A stretch of 64,000 nucleotides of DNA. It comes from Verrucomicrobiota bacterium. GTDB taxonomy: Bacteria > Verrucomicrobiota > Verrucomicrobiia > Palsa-1439. A program made the position numbers and the translations under genes. The notes beneath the pieces were generated by a model. It was not told the origin of the DNA. It was given only the letters and a program-made list of their open reading frames with translations, and searched no databases. The stretch spans positions 1 through 64,000 of the forward strand of contig VHCW01000014.1 of assembly GCA_016871575.1 (NCBI GenBank), given 5' to 3'. This document shows, piece after piece, positions 30,330-43,376 of the stretch (positions within the stretch are counted from its first letter, which is position 1; each line of letters begins with the position of its first letter).

Positions 30330-31130
30330 TCAGGCTTGGAATGTCCACCGCGGACTCTGGCGATAGAACTCAATCGGGTTGTGGAAGACGAGTTGTTCGA
30401 TCTTCTCTTTCGGATAACCGCGGCGCTTTAATTCGACCACCAGCTTCGGAACGCTCAGTGGATCGGACACGCCCCAGTCGGCGGATGAGTTCACCATCAG
30501 GCGCTCGACGCCGTATTGCTCGACGATGTTGGCGGCGCGCTCGACCGTGAGCTTGGTGACGGCGTAGATGGTGAGGCCGCGCCACCATGGCGTGCCTTCG
30601 TACAACGACATCGTCTCTTCGGTGTTGTGGTCGAGAAGCGTTTTCGCCGGGTCCATTCCTTCCTCGGCGACGATTGCCAGGGTGCGTTCCGCGCCGAGCC
30701 GTTTGTATTGGTGCGGCAGGTGGATGATGACGGGTAGGTTGTGTTTCTTGGCGAGCTGAAGCTGGAAACGGAAAGCGCGCTCCTCGGCGTCGGTCTGGCG
30801 GTCGAGTCCGATCTCGCCGATGCCGACAACCGTTTCGCGCTGGCAGAATTTCTCGACGAGCGGCAGTACCTCGGCGGCGAGCGGCTCGTTGTTGGCTTCG
30901 CGCGGGTTGAGCGCGATGGTGCAGAAGTGCTCGATGCCGAACTGCTTGGCGCGCTGGGTTTCCCAGCCGATGATCATCTCGAAGTAATCCGCGAACGTCC
31001 CGGCGCTGGTGCGCGGGGAGCCGAGCCAAAACGACGGCTCGACGACCGCCTCGATGCCGGCGGCAGCCATGTGTTCGTAGTCGTCGGTCACGCGGGTGAC
31101 CATGTGGGTATGCGGGTCAATGATTCTCAT
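30330..31130 (-). CDS. TatD-like metal-dependent hydrolase
   Basis: MRIIDPHTHMVTRV; VVGIGEIGLDRQ; PVIIHLPH; LLDHNTEE; VNSSADWG. Confidence 0.8.
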   Translation of the reverse strand: MRIIDPHTHMVTRVTDDYEHMAAAGIEAVVEPSFWLGSPRTSAGTFADYFEMIIGWETQRAKQFGIEHFCTIALNPREANNEPLAAEVLPLVEKFCQRETVVGIGEIGLDRQTDAEERAFRFQLQLAKKHNLPVIIHLPHQYKRLGAERTLAIVAEEGMDPAKTLLDHNTEETMSLYEGTPWWRGLTIYAVTKLTVERAANIVEQYGVERLMVNSSADWGVSDPLSVPKLVVELKRRGYPKEKIEQLVFHNPIEFYRQSPRWTFQA

Positions 31131-31756
31131 GCAGGCACTCCGATTTTCGGGCAAAGTTTGTTGGCGGGACAGGTGGCGCAGCTTGGATTTCTTGCGGTGC
31201 AAAAGCGGCGCCCGTGAAACGCCAGAAGATGGCAGAACGCCACGGCATCTTTCGCCGGCACCAGCGGCGTCAAGTCCGCCTCCACCTTGTCGGGGTTCGT
31301 ATTCTTGCTGAGGCCGAGGCGCTGGGCGAGCCGGAGAACGTGTGTGTCCACGCCAATGGCAACCCTGCCAAAGGCGTTGCCGAGAACGATGTTGGCTGTC
31401 TTGCGCCCGACGCCCGGCAACGTGAGCAGATCGTCGAGATTACCGGGAACGTTGCCGCCGAATTTCCCGGCCAACAACGCGGCGGCGGCGCGAATGGCCT
31501 TGGTCTTGTTCCGGTAAAAATTGACCCGGCGAACATCGTTCTCGTCGAGCCTGGCCCAGTCAGCGGCGGTGCGATAGCGATGGAAGAGTTCGCCGGTGAC
31601 GGAATTGACAAGGTCGTCGCGTGCCTGGGCGGCGAGGATGAGCGCGACGAGCAACTCAAGCGGCGACGAAAAGTTCAACGCGAGTTTCGCGTCGGGATGC
31701 GCCTTGCGGAGCGCCGCGATGAGTTGCCTGACGCGCGCCTTTTGCTGTGCCGGCAT
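31127..31756 (-). CDS. nth: Endonuclease III
   Basis: LTLPGVGRKTANIV (HhH, catalytic Lys), GVDTHVLRLAQRLGL (catalytic Asp), CTARNPSCATCPANKLC (FeS loop). Start MPAQQKARV. Confidence 0.92.
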   Translation of the reverse strand: MPAQQKARVRQLIAALRKAHPDAKLALNFSSPLELLVALILAAQARDDLVNSVTGELFHRYRTAADWARLDENDVRRVNFYRNKTKAIRAAAALLAGKFGGNVPGNLDDLLTLPGVGRKTANIVLGNAFGRVAIGVDTHVLRLAQRLGLSKNTNPDKVEADLTPLVPAKDAVAFCHLLAFHGRRFCTARNPSCATCPANKLCPKIGVPA

Positions 31757-31760
31757 CAGT

Positions 31761-34700
31761 TCAGAACCTCGGCATGGCTTGGCCGCCGCCGATGATTTGT
31801 TGGAAGCGCTGGTTGAAGCGCAACGGGGCGAGGCGCTGGTCGTTGCGGGCCTGCTCCCGGAGATTCGGGGTGATTTGGATGGCTTTCTCCAGCGAATCGA
31901 GCGCTTCATTGAGGGCGCCCTGGTTGGCGCGGATGATGGCGACGGCGTAATGGGCCTGGCTGTCGCGCGGGTTGGCGGCAAGGATGCGCTGGAGGGTGTT
32001 GAGGGCTTTGTCCACCTGGCCGACCTGCAAGAAGGTCTGCGCGATGACCACCAGTTCGTTGCCGTTGAGGTCAGGGATGGTGAGATGCCCGTCGCAGAGT
32101 CCGACAATCCTGTCGAGTTGCCCGGCGCGGGCGTAGGCTTGGGCCAGTTGCATGAACAACTGGACGTTGCGCGGATCGGTCTTGCGGGCGGCTTCGAGGT
32201 TGACGATGTCTTCGCGCGCTTTCTTGGCGCCTTCGAGTTGTTGACGGGCTTCCTTGATTTTGCGGTTGAGCGGGTCGAGTTCTTCGAGCGCCTTGAGCGT
32301 GTCAATGGCCTTGTCCACCTGGCCGAGTTCCATGTAGAGCTGGGCACAGCGGAAACTGGCTTCGGGGCTTTCGGCGCAGAGGCGCTGGGCTTGTTTGTAA
32401 GCATACTCGGCCTCTTGCACGAGCCGGCGGAACGCATAGACGCCGCCGATGGCGGAGCGAAGCTTCGAGAAGGTCTTTTGCGCGTCGGAGTCGCGACGGA
32501 ATTCGGGCCGGGCCATGAACTCGGCTTCGAGTTTGTCCCAGTAGGCGCGGTCGCGCTGAATGATCATGGACCACAGCCCGGGATTTTCCTGCGGCGTGGG
32601 CAACGGCTCCTTGTTGATCTTCATGATGACGCCGGCCGGTTCGAGGTAGGGGTACATCCACGGAATGACATAGCTTTCCTCGACGTAGAAGGAATGCTTG
32701 TCCTTGTTGCGGTCGAAGATCCACTTCGTGAGGATGCCGTTGATGTTCATGACGCCGGCGACGCCCTTGACGCTGACGCGGCCGTCCACGACCTCGACTT
32801 GTTCTTCGGGCGACGGCGCGCGGTTGCGGAGGCCGTTGACGTATTCCTGGAAGGCGCGTTGGACATCCTGTTCGCCGGGGATCCAGATCGGTTGGCGCGG
32901 ATACATCGTCTCGCGGTCGAGCGTGTGCCACGCCCAGCCGAGCTGGCGGTTCTGCCAGGAGGGCCGGTTGGTGAGGGTGGCGGGGTTGTTCCAGTCGGGA
33001 CGCGAGTAATCGTAGTGGTCGCGGATGTAACTCATGTACGTCGAGTCGGCGAGGGCGTTCTGGGTGATGATATAGACGTCGCGCCGGTCGAAATTCTTGC
33101 CGCCCTCGGGATCGAAGTGGGAATCGCTGAATTTATGTTTCGAGCGGCTTTCGCAGAAGATCATGTAGGTCGGCACGAAACGGCCGGGATCGGTGCCGCC
33201 GTAGAGCACGGCGTCGCGGTCCATCGGCGGGTACCCGCCGCCGGGATAGAACATGCGGTAGCCGAACTGGTAGCCGAAGTCGTGGCCGCGTTGCTCGCAC
33301 AACGCCCAGTTGCGGTAAAACGGAATGAGCGGCAGCAGCAACAACAGCGCGCCGGCCGTCCAGATGGCGGGGCGGGGAATTGGAAAGCGGGCGACGATCG
33401 CGGCCAGCGCGAACGCGAGGCCGTAGCCGAGCATCATGGCGAAGAACCCGTGCGCCGGCGCGAAGAACTTGATGCAGATCTCCTGGTTCTGACGGTCGAG
33501 CGCCGGATTGATGATCATGATCAGGCCGATGCTGGCGATGCCGAAGGCGGCCCAGACAAAAATCAGCCATGACCGCGCGCGCGCCCGCAGGTCGCGGAAC
33601 ACGAGCACGGGCAGCCCGAGCGAGATGACGCCCAACAACAATGTGTTGAAGGCGTTGTTGATCCATTTAAGGGAGCGCACGAACCCGCCATCGGAGCCGT
33701 CCATGTCGAGGATGAACGAGTACTGCTTGACCACGGAGGTCACGAAGAGGTTCAACTGGATGTAGAACTGCTGGCTGAAGATGGACTGCGGATGCAGCCG
33801 CTCGTACTGGCCGCGCGTGATGTGGTGCAGGAATCCCTGCGGCGTGCGCGTGTAGCCCCAGTTCATCGGCGGATTGGTCGCCGACGCAATCGGCATATAG
33901 ACGTAGAACCCGACGCCGATCAGGAAGATCAGCGAGTACAGCAACGCCCGCCCGCTGCTCAACAGTTTCCGCCGCCAGCCATACACCAGTGACCAGACGC
34001 CGAGCGACGTGAACAACACCGCCAACGACTCCAGCGGCATCAATCCGATCACCGGCATCGGCATGAACTCCTTGAGCATCCGCATCCCCGTCCACGACAT
34101 GACAAACGACCAGACCGCCGCCGAGAGCAGGATTGCCACAAGCAGTTCCATGACCACCTTGAACCGGCTCACGCGCATCAACACGCCCAGCAACACCGAT
34201 CCCGCCCACCACAGCAGCGCCACCTTGAAAAACTGTCCGACCAACGGCTTCGCATGTTGCGGTCCCACGCCGAAACTGATCAGGCGCACGCCAAACTCAC
34301 CCCAGTTCGCCAGCACCCACGCGCGCGCGGAAGGCAGCAACCATTGCCCCAGTTGCAACAAGACCAACGCCGTCAAGAACCCGCCAACCACCGGCACCCA
34401 ATCTCGCCGCAAGGCGTCCATCGCCGCGTTCTTGAGCGTCAACCACTTGTTCTCACCGCCCAGTTCCAGAAACTCCAACGCAACCGCCCCGACCAGAAAC
34501 GGCGCGACCATCACCATGATCGTCTGGTGATTGCTGATGCCAAGCCCGTACACCAGAATCGTCGCGTACAGGAAACCGTGCCGTTGCGGACGCAGCATCC
34601 ACGCAAAAAACGTGAACGCCGTCAGAATGAACATGAACACGTTCAACACACGCATCTCCGGCACGCAGGCCCAGAGCCAGACGCCGCGGTTGAACCCGAA

Positions 34701-35198
34701 GGTCAGCGACACCGCCGCGCCCACTGTCAGCGCAATCCAATGCTTCACGTTGTCGGCAACGTCATCGGCCCACGTCAACGACCGCAACAGCACCATGATG
34801 CTGCGCGACATCAACAGCGTCAGCACACCGACAACCAACGCGCCCGTCAACACTGACATCAGGCAGATTTGCCATGCCGGGTTGCCGAACCACAGCAGGT
34901 GCCGCCAGATCCATCCCATCAACGCCCACAACGGATACCCCGGCGGATGCGGCACGCCCAAATGATACGCGCCCGTCACCAGCTCGCCCGAGTCCTGCAA
35001 CGTCACCTCCGGCGACATGTCGTACAAAAACCGCAGGCCCGCGATCAGGAACGTCGCCGCCGCGACAGCCCAGTCCCGCCACTTGAACAGGTGCGGCAGG
35101 TGTTCGGAGGACTCCGGAAGAGTGACGGGTTGTTCTGGCGTTGCCGGTTGTTGTTCTGGTTTCGGTGCGGAAGGCGCGGGCGATGGTTGTTTGGGCAT
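31761..35198 (-). CDS. DUF2723 membrane protein with C-terminal TPR repeats
   Basis: SPEVTLQDSGELVTGAYHLGVPHPPGYPLWALMGW DUF2723 signature, many TM segments, C-terminal TPR units. Confidence 0.9.
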   Translation of the reverse strand: MPKQPSPAPSAPKPEQQPATPEQPVTLPESSEHLPHLFKWRDWAVAAATFLIAGLRFLYDMSPEVTLQDSGELVTGAYHLGVPHPPGYPLWALMGWIWRHLLWFGNPAWQICLMSVLTGALVVGVLTLLMSRSIMVLLRSLTWADDVADNVKHWIALTVGAAVSLTFGFNRGVWLWACVPEMRVLNVFMFILTAFTFFAWMLRPQRHGFLYATILVYGLGISNHQTIMVMVAPFLVGAVALEFLELGGENKWLTLKNAAMDALRRDWVPVVGGFLTALVLLQLGQWLLPSARAWVLANWGEFGVRLISFGVGPQHAKPLVGQFFKVALLWWAGSVLLGVLMRVSRFKVVMELLVAILLSAAVWSFVMSWTGMRMLKEFMPMPVIGLMPLESLAVLFTSLGVWSLVYGWRRKLLSSGRALLYSLIFLIGVGFYVYMPIASATNPPMNWGYTRTPQGFLHHITRGQYERLHPQSIFSQQFYIQLNLFVTSVVKQYSFILDMDGSDGGFVRSLKWINNAFNTLLLGVISLGLPVLVFRDLRARARSWLIFVWAAFGIASIGLIMIINPALDRQNQEICIKFFAPAHGFFAMMLGYGLAFALAAIVARFPIPRPAIWTAGALLLLLPLIPFYRNWALCEQRGHDFGYQFGYRMFYPGGGYPPMDRDAVLYGGTDPGRFVPTYMIFCESRSKHKFSDSHFDPEGGKNFDRRDVYIITQNALADSTYMSYIRDHYDYSRPDWNNPATLTNRPSWQNRQLGWAWHTLDRETMYPRQPIWIPGEQDVQRAFQEYVNGLRNRAPSPEEQVEVVDGRVSVKGVAGVMNINGILTKWIFDRNKDKHSFYVEESYVIPWMYPYLEPAGVIMKINKEPLPTPQENPGLWSMIIQRDRAYWDKLEAEFMARPEFRRDSDAQKTFSKLRSAIGGVYAFRRLVQEAEYAYKQAQRLCAESPEASFRCAQLYMELGQVDKAIDTLKALEELDPLNRKIKEARQQLEGAKKAREDIVNLEAARKTDPRNVQLFMQLAQAYARAGQLDRIVGLCDGHLTIPDLNGNELVVIAQTFLQVGQVDKALNTLQRILAANPRDSQAHYAVAIIRANQGALNEALDSLEKAIQITPNLREQARNDQRLAPLRFNQRFQQIIGGGQAMPRF

Positions 35199-35210
35199 GA
35201 CTTGAAAACC

Positions 35211-36749
35211 TTAGTGACGGAAATGGCGGATACCGGTGAAGACCATGGCCAAGTTACGTTCGTTGGCGGCGGCAATCACATCGGCGTCGCGCATGCTCCC
35301 GCCGGGCTGGATCACGGCGGTCGCCCCGGCTTCGGCGGCGGCAATCACACCGTCGGGGAACGGGAAAAAGGCGTCGCTGGCGACGACGCTGCCCTTCAGG
35401 GACAGGCCCGCCTCTTTCGCTTTCCAGACGGCGATCTTGGAGGAATCCACGCGGCTCATTTGACCCGCGCCGATGCCGAGCGTTCGACAAATCTTTTCGT
35501 CCGCGCCGGTGAACACAATGGCGTTGCTCTTGACGTGCTTGACCACACGCCAGCCAAACAACAGCGCGTGCCGCTCGGTCTGAGTCGGTTCGCGCTTGGT
35601 GACAACCTTGATGTCGTCAGCCGACACAAGGCGCGTATCGCGCTCCTGCGCGAGCATCCCGCCAAGCACTGTCCTTACTGACAACTGAGGACTGACAACT
35701 GACAACTGCTTGATCAGCCGTAGATTTTTCTTCTTTTGCAGAATGTCGAGCGCGCCCTGCTGGAACTCCGGCGCGATGATGACCTCGCTGAAAATCTCGG
35801 CGATGGCCGCTGCGATGTCGGCGTCGAGCGGGCGATTCACGGCGATGATGCCGCCAAACGGCGCTTGTTTGTCGGTCGCATAGGCGAGGTCCCACGCTTC
35901 CTTCAACGTCGCCGCACTGCCGACGCCGCACGGGTTCATGTGCTTGAGGATGGCAACGGTCGGTTGGTCCGGGAATTCCGCCGCCAGTTCCGCCGCGGCC
36001 GTCAGGTCGAGGATGTTGTTGTAGGAAAGCTCCTTGCCGTGGAGTTGCTGGAAGTATTTTCCGAAATCGCCGTACAGCGCCGCTTTCTGGTGCGGATTCT
36101 CGCCGTAACGCAACTCCTGCGCCTTCGGCAGCGACAATGTCAACGTGTCCGGCAACCTGCCAGCTTTGCCGAGGAACGCCGCGATGGCGCCGTCGTATCG
36201 GCTCGTGGTGGCAAACACCTTGGTTGCGAGCCGCGCGCGCGTCTCAAACGTCGTGTCGCCGCCGTTCGCTCTCATCTCGGCGAGCACCGCCGGGTAGTCC
36301 GCCGCGTCCACGACGACGGTGACGCTGGCGTGGTTCTTGGCTGCGCTGCGCAGCATCGAGGGGCCGCCGATGTCAATGTTCTCAATGGCCTCGTGCAGTG
36401 TCACGTCGGGTTTGGCGACGGTTTTCTCGAAGGGATAGAGGTTGACGACGACGAGGTCAATCGGCTTGATGCTATGCTTGGCGGCGGCGGCCTCGTGCTC
36501 GGCGTTGCCGCGGATGTAGAGCAATCCGCCGTGGACTTTCGGGTGCAGCGTTTTGACGCGACCATCCATCATTTCGGGGAAACCGGTGTGTTCGCTGATT
36601 TCAAGGACCGGGATGCCCGCTTCCTTGAGCGCGCGGGCGGTGCCGCCGGTGGAGATGATTTCGACGCCAAACCCGGTCAGTTCGCGCACGAACTCGACCA
36701 AGCCGGCCTTGTCTGAAACACTGATGAGAGCACGTTGGATTTTTGCCAT
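35211..36749 (-). CDS. purH: Bifunctional AICAR formyltransferase / IMP cyclohydrolase
   Basis: [84 protein letters not shown]. Confidence 0.97.
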   Translation of the reverse strand: MAKIQRALISVSDKAGLVEFVRELTGFGVEIISTGGTARALKEAGIPVLEISEHTGFPEMMDGRVKTLHPKVHGGLLYIRGNAEHEAAAAKHSIKPIDLVVVNLYPFEKTVAKPDVTLHEAIENIDIGGPSMLRSAAKNHASVTVVVDAADYPAVLAEMRANGGDTTFETRARLATKVFATTSRYDGAIAAFLGKAGRLPDTLTLSLPKAQELRYGENPHQKAALYGDFGKYFQQLHGKELSYNNILDLTAAAELAAEFPDQPTVAILKHMNPCGVGSAATLKEAWDLAYATDKQAPFGGIIAVNRPLDADIAAAIAEIFSEVIIAPEFQQGALDILQKKKNLRLIKQLSVVSPQLSVRTVLGGMLAQERDTRLVSADDIKVVTKREPTQTERHALLFGWRVVKHVKSNAIVFTGADEKICRTLGIGAGQMSRVDSSKIAVWKAKEAGLSLKGSVVASDAFFPFPDGVIAAAEAGATAVIQPGGSMRDADVIAAANERNLAMVFTGIRHFRH

Positions 36750-36803
36750 AACGCCGCACAGGGTAGCGAATCCTCCCGCTTGTGGCAATCACTTTGCTGC
36801 GGG

Positions 36804-37259
36804 TCAATCGAACTTCAATTCCGGCGACTCGACACGGGTCATTTTCCATCCGCTGTCCGTCTTGCGGAAGAACAGGCGGACCCGCTCGGCGTTCAGTTCG
36901 GTGCTGCCGCCGCCGGCGCGTTTGGTCAGGATGCGCGCCACAATCGTGGCCTGCGCGTTCTCACGGTTGTCGGCAATCTGGACAGCCGTGTCGCTGATGT
37001 AGATAAACATTGCCTCGTATTGCGAGCGAGTGCCCCGGACCGCGCCGAGCAGGGTGGCCTTGTCCAGTCCGCGGTCATCGCTGTAGTCGCCCGCGATCCC
37101 GTCGGCGAGGGCGAGGATTTTGTTGTTCTCAACGGCGTTGGCCAGCGTGCTGATGAGCCGTTTGATGCGGGTCTCATCGGTCACGAAAAACCGTTGCCAG
37201 CCCTGCCAAGCCAGCCAGACGAGCAATCCTGCCACTGTGATCCGCAAGAGCCATTTCAT
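36804..37259 (-). CDS. Small secreted/membrane-anchored NTF2-like protein
   Basis: MKWLLRITVAGLLVWLAW anchor; 151 aa, ends RLFFRKTDSGWKMTRVESPELKFD. Overlaps lepB (ATGA). Confidence 0.55.
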   Translation of the reverse strand: MKWLLRITVAGLLVWLAWQGWQRFFVTDETRIKRLISTLANAVENNKILALADGIAGDYSDDRGLDKATLLGAVRGTRSQYEAMFIYISDTAVQIADNRENAQATIVARILTKRAGGGSTELNAERVRLFFRKTDSGWKMTRVESPELKFD

Positions 37260-37735
37260 TGTTTCCACCTCCATTGCCAGATGAGTTTGCCGATGACAAG
37301 GCGCGTGGCAACGAAGCCGTGCCATGTCTCCGTGCCGCCTTCCGCGCGGTTGTCGCCGATGACGAACACGCGGTCGGGCGGCACGTTGGTGGGAATGAGA
37401 GTCCAATCGGAGTTGTTCGTGGCGTATGGCTCCGGGAGGGATGCGCCGTTGAGCTGCACCACGCCGTTGGAAACAGCCACGGTTTCGCCGGGTAACCCGA
37501 TGACACGTTTGATGAAGTGGATCGGAGGATCATCAGCAGTGCGGAACATCACAATGTCCGCGCGCTGAGGCTGATACTGATACACGCGTTGCATCAGGCA
37601 GAGGTCCCAAGAACGCAGCGTCGGCGCCATGCTCTCACCGACAATCAGGCACGGTCTCGCCACGAACCGGCTCAACACAAACAACACGACGACCGTCGCC
37701 AGCAGCCAGCACAAAATCCGGGTTCGTCGTTTCAT
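37256..37735 (-). CDS. lepB: Signal peptidase I
   Basis: VGESMAPTL (catalytic Ser), FIKRVIGLPGETV (catalytic Lys), VFVIGDNRAEGGTE. Confidence 0.93.
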   Translation of the reverse strand: MKRRTRILCWLLATVVVLFVLSRFVARPCLIVGESMAPTLRSWDLCLMQRVYQYQPQRADIVMFRTADDPPIHFIKRVIGLPGETVAVSNGVVQLNGASLPEPYATNNSDWTLIPTNVPPDRVFVIGDNRAEGGTETWHGFVATRLVIGKLIWQWRWKQ

Positions 37736-37797
37736 GTTGCCACATCCTACCGCAGCGCGCTTGACATGGCAACGGGCGCAAGATAAATCATCCCGCC

Positions 37798-38148
37798 ATG
37801 AAACATCTCGTATTCTCTCTCGCGGTAGTCATGGCGGCCAGCCTCGCGGCGCGCGCCGACCTGACACCGGAACAGATCAAGAAGGGCCAAGAACTGTACA
37901 CCAATGGTTGCCTGAGTTGTCACCCCAAGAAGGGCGGCATGATCAATCCGAAGACGTACACGGATGCCCAATGGGGCAAATGCATGAATCGGATGATGCC
38001 ACTTTCCAAGCTTTCGGGCGATGACAAGAAACTGTTGGGCGAGTACCTCGCCGCCGCCCGCCTCGGCAAGGTGGAGTTGCCAAAGACCGGTCCGGCCGCC
38101 AAGGATGAACAGCCGGCAAAAAGCGGCCGCAAAGCAAAGAAAAAATAA
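37798..38148 (+). CDS. Small secreted c-type cytochrome-like protein
   Basis: Signal peptide; GQELYTNGCLSCHPKKGG (CxxCH). Confidence 0.75.
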   Translation: MKHLVFSLAVVMAASLAARADLTPEQIKKGQELYTNGCLSCHPKKGGMINPKTYTDAQWGKCMNRMMPLSKLSGDDKKLLGEYLAAARLGKVELPKTGPAAKDEQPAKSGRKAKKK

Positions 38149-38256
38149 CGGACTGCTGTCCGTTGCCGGAAAGAATCGAGTGCCAGCGGTGACAATCCGA
38201 TGGTGCGCCGGTTTTTCCTGGCATATGGTGACAACCAGAACCGAAAGGAGACCCTC

Positions 38257-38757
38257 ATGGGCACCAAAGGCAGACAGATCGTGGATATGGACGTGGACAA
38301 GCTCGTCCAGTTGCTGAACAAGGCGTTTGCGGACGAATGGCTTGCGTACTACCAATACTGGATCGGCGCAAAAGTCGTCAAAGGGCCGATGAAGGAAGCC
38401 GTCATCGCCGAACTGACCCAGCACGCCGCGGATGAATTGCGTCACGCCGACATGCTGGCGCTGCGCATCATCCAGCTCGGCGGCACGCCGGTGACTGAGC
38501 CGAAAGAATGGTACAACCTCACCAATTGCGGCTACGAAGCGCCGGACAACCCGTTCGTCAAGAACGTGCTGGAACAGAACATCAAGGGCGAACAGTGCGC
38601 GATCATGACCTACAAGAAATTGCTCAACATCACGATGAGCAAGGACCCGGTCACCTACAACATCGTGCTGCAAATCCTGCAGGATGAAGTCGAGCACGAG
38701 GAAGACCTCCAAGCCGAGATGGAGGATCTCCAGACGTTGTTGAAGCAGGCCAAGTAA
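38257..38757 (+). CDS. Ferritin-like/Dps-like protein
   Basis: MGTKGRQIVDMDVDKLVQLLNKAFADEWLAYYQYW; ELRHADMLA; ILQDEVEHEEDLQ metal ligands. Confidence 0.85.
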   Translation: MGTKGRQIVDMDVDKLVQLLNKAFADEWLAYYQYWIGAKVVKGPMKEAVIAELTQHAADELRHADMLALRIIQLGGTPVTEPKEWYNLTNCGYEAPDNPFVKNVLEQNIKGEQCAIMTYKKLLNITMSKDPVTYNIVLQILQDEVEHEEDLQAEMEDLQTLLKQAK

Positions 38758-38759
38758 TC

Positions 38760-39395
38760 GTGAACCCCGTCGGCAGACCGCGCTTTTCGTGGCGCGCGTT
38801 GACTTCGCTGAGCACGGCCATTTCATTTGTCGTGATGACCGTCAGCGGTGTCTTCTTGTTTCTCGCGCCATCCACGAGAATCGCGCGCGAAACCAACTGG
38901 CAGATGTGGGGATTGGACAAATCCGAGTGGCAGGACCTTCACTTGTTATTCTGCGCGCTGTTCGTCATCGTGGCGGTGGTTCATACCGTCTTGAATTGGC
39001 GGCCATTGCTCGGCTACCTGAAAAAGACAACGGGAGAACGGCCCGCCTTGCGCTGGGAATGGCTGGTGGCGCTGTTGCTGGCCGCGCTGTTTTTCGCAGG
39101 GGCGCGAGTGAAGATGCAGCCGTTTTCTATCATGCTGGACTGGCGGGAGAGATTTCACGGCGGATTCTGTGAAACAACCGGCTCGGATCAATCCGGTGAG
39201 AAAGAAAAAGGCGGTTTCGGCCAGAAGACACTCGCCCAGTATTGCACCGAGCAGGGCTTGCCCCTCGACGCTGCCATCGCCCGCCTGCAAGCCACCGGGA
39301 TCAAAGCTGACGGCAAGGACACGTTGCGACAGCTTGCGGACAAGAGCGGCCGCGAACGCCCCGGCGAAATCACCCGACTGCTCGCAAACCCGTGA
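38760..39395 (+). CDS. DUF4405-like membrane protein (paralogue of 45474-46139)
   Basis: SGVFLFLAPSTRIARETNWQMWGLDKSEWQDLHLLFCALFVIVAVVHTVLNWRPL. Confidence 0.8.
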   Translation: MNPVGRPRFSWRALTSLSTAISFVVMTVSGVFLFLAPSTRIARETNWQMWGLDKSEWQDLHLLFCALFVIVAVVHTVLNWRPLLGYLKKTTGERPALRWEWLVALLLAALFFAGARVKMQPFSIMLDWRERFHGGFCETTGSDQSGEKEKGGFGQKTLAQYCTEQGLPLDAAIARLQATGIKADGKDTLRQLADKSGRERPGEITRLLANP

Positions 39396-39473
39396 GGAAG
39401 ACCAGGCTGGCCGTCCTTCTCTCTGGAGAAGGACGACAACAACGCCGGCCCTGCTCAATAGCTACTTGCAAAA

Positions 39474-39499
39474 ATGTATCATCTGAGATATAGATACAT
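39474..39499 (+). promoter_or_regulatory. Candidate operator upstream of PerR/Fur gene
   Basis: ATGTATC-ATCTGAGATATA-GATACAT: perfect 7-bp half-sites, 11 bp before the ORF start. Confidence 0.5.
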
Positions 39500-39510
39500 C
39501 CGCGAGTCAA

Positions 39511-42176
<2,666 letters not shown>

Positions 42177-42221
42177 TCGCCACAGTTAGCTATAAACGAC
42201 AAACCAACAGGAGGAGAAATC

Positions 42222-42719
42222 ATGGATGCAAAAAAAAGTATCGCGTTGTTGAACAAGGGCGTGGCGGACGAGTTGCAAGCGGTCCACCAATACATGTACT
42301 GGCATTTCCACCTCGACGACCAAGGGTTCGCCCCGCTGGCGATGATGTTCAAGAAGATCGCCATCGAGGAGATGGGCCACGTCGAACGGTTGGCCGACCG
42401 GATTCTGTTCCTGAAAGGGGACGTGAAGATGGAAACCGCCGGGCCGGTCGAGCCGATCACGGAAGCGCAGAAGATTCTGGTCAAGGCTGCCGGGATGGAG
42501 CAGGCGGGCGGGCGCGACTACAACCAGTTCGCGCTCGAATGCAGCAAGAACGCTGACTCCGCTTCCAAGCAGTTGTTCGAGGCGCTCGTCAACGACGAGG
42601 AGCGGCATTTCGACCAGTTCGACAAGCAGCTCGACAACATCAAGCGGTTCGGCCCGAACTACCTCGCGCTCCAGTCCTTCAACAAGGGCGCCACCGATGC
42701 CGAGCCAGCGGCCGAGTAA
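42222..42719 (+). CDS. Bacterioferritin/ferritin-like protein
   Basis: LNKGVADELQAVHQYMYWHFHL; IAIEEMGHVERLADRILFL; NDEERHFDQFDKQLDNI; strong RBS AGGAGG upstream. Confidence 0.88.
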   Translation: MDAKKSIALLNKGVADELQAVHQYMYWHFHLDDQGFAPLAMMFKKIAIEEMGHVERLADRILFLKGDVKMETAGPVEPITEAQKILVKAAGMEQAGGRDYNQFALECSKNADSASKQLFEALVNDEERHFDQFDKQLDNIKRFGPNYLALQSFNKGATDAEPAAE

Positions 42720-43365
42720 CGGCGCGGCGGATGTTTGGAACTTGAGCCACTTCGACGAAAAAGCCAAGACATGGGACGAGGAACCGCGACGGGTGGCGCT
42801 GGCATCGGCCATTGCGCGAATGATCGCCGGCAAGCTCAACGCGACGCAACGACCACGCTTGATGGATTACGGTTGCGGCACGGGATTGTGTTCGTTGCCG
42901 CTGGCGGGCCGGTGCGTTTCTGTGCTGGGCTTGGATTGCTCCGCCGGAATGCTGGAACAGTTCGAGGCCAAGGCTCGCGCAGCCGGGTTCGGGCACGTGA
43001 GCGCGCGTCACCATGATCTGGTTGCGGAATCTCTGGACGGTTTCGAGTTCGATGTCATCCTCTGCGCGATGACACTGCATCATGTGCGGGAGGTGAAGGC
43101 GCTGCTGAACCGATTCCACTCGATGCTGGCGCCGTGCGGATTGCTGGCGCTGGCTGATCTCGACGCCGAGGACGGTTCCTTTCACCAAGACATGAGCGGC
43201 GTCGAGCACCACGGGTTTCATCGCGAATGGATGGCAGCACAATTGCGGGCTACCGGGTTCGGCAAACCGGTGTTTGAAACTGTGTATGAGATCGAGAAGC
43301 CCGATGCGTCGGGCACACTGCGCCGATATCCCGTGTTTTTGGCGACGGCGAAAAAATCACAATAG
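42697..43365 (+). CDS. Class I SAM-dependent methyltransferase
   Basis: LMDYGCGTGLCSLPLAGRCVSVLGLDCSAGMLEQF; DVILCAMTLHHV. Confidence 0.9.
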   Translation: MPSQRPSNGAADVWNLSHFDEKAKTWDEEPRRVALASAIARMIAGKLNATQRPRLMDYGCGTGLCSLPLAGRCVSVLGLDCSAGMLEQFEAKARAAGFGHVSARHHDLVAESLDGFEFDVILCAMTLHHVREVKALLNRFHSMLAPCGLLALADLDAEDGSFHQDMSGVEHHGFHREWMAAQLRATGFGKPVFETVYEIEKPDASGTLRRYPVFLATAKKSQ

Positions 43366-43376
43366 GAGCAAGTCGT

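Noticed and set aside
31757-32437. N-terminal extension of the ORF containing endonuclease III
   Set aside because: Out-of-frame overlap with the DUF2723/TPR gene; nth begins at MPAQQK (31756).
31596-33572. 658-aa plus-strand ORF
   Set aside because: Antisense to the DUF2723/TPR gene; low-complexity E/V/R-rich shadow reading.
38149-38166. AACGGAC-TGCT-GTCCGTT hairpin as a mobile repeat
   Set aside because: Immediately follows a stop codon and is short; a simple terminator or RNA-stabilising stem is more likely (no U-tract, so not annotated as a terminator).
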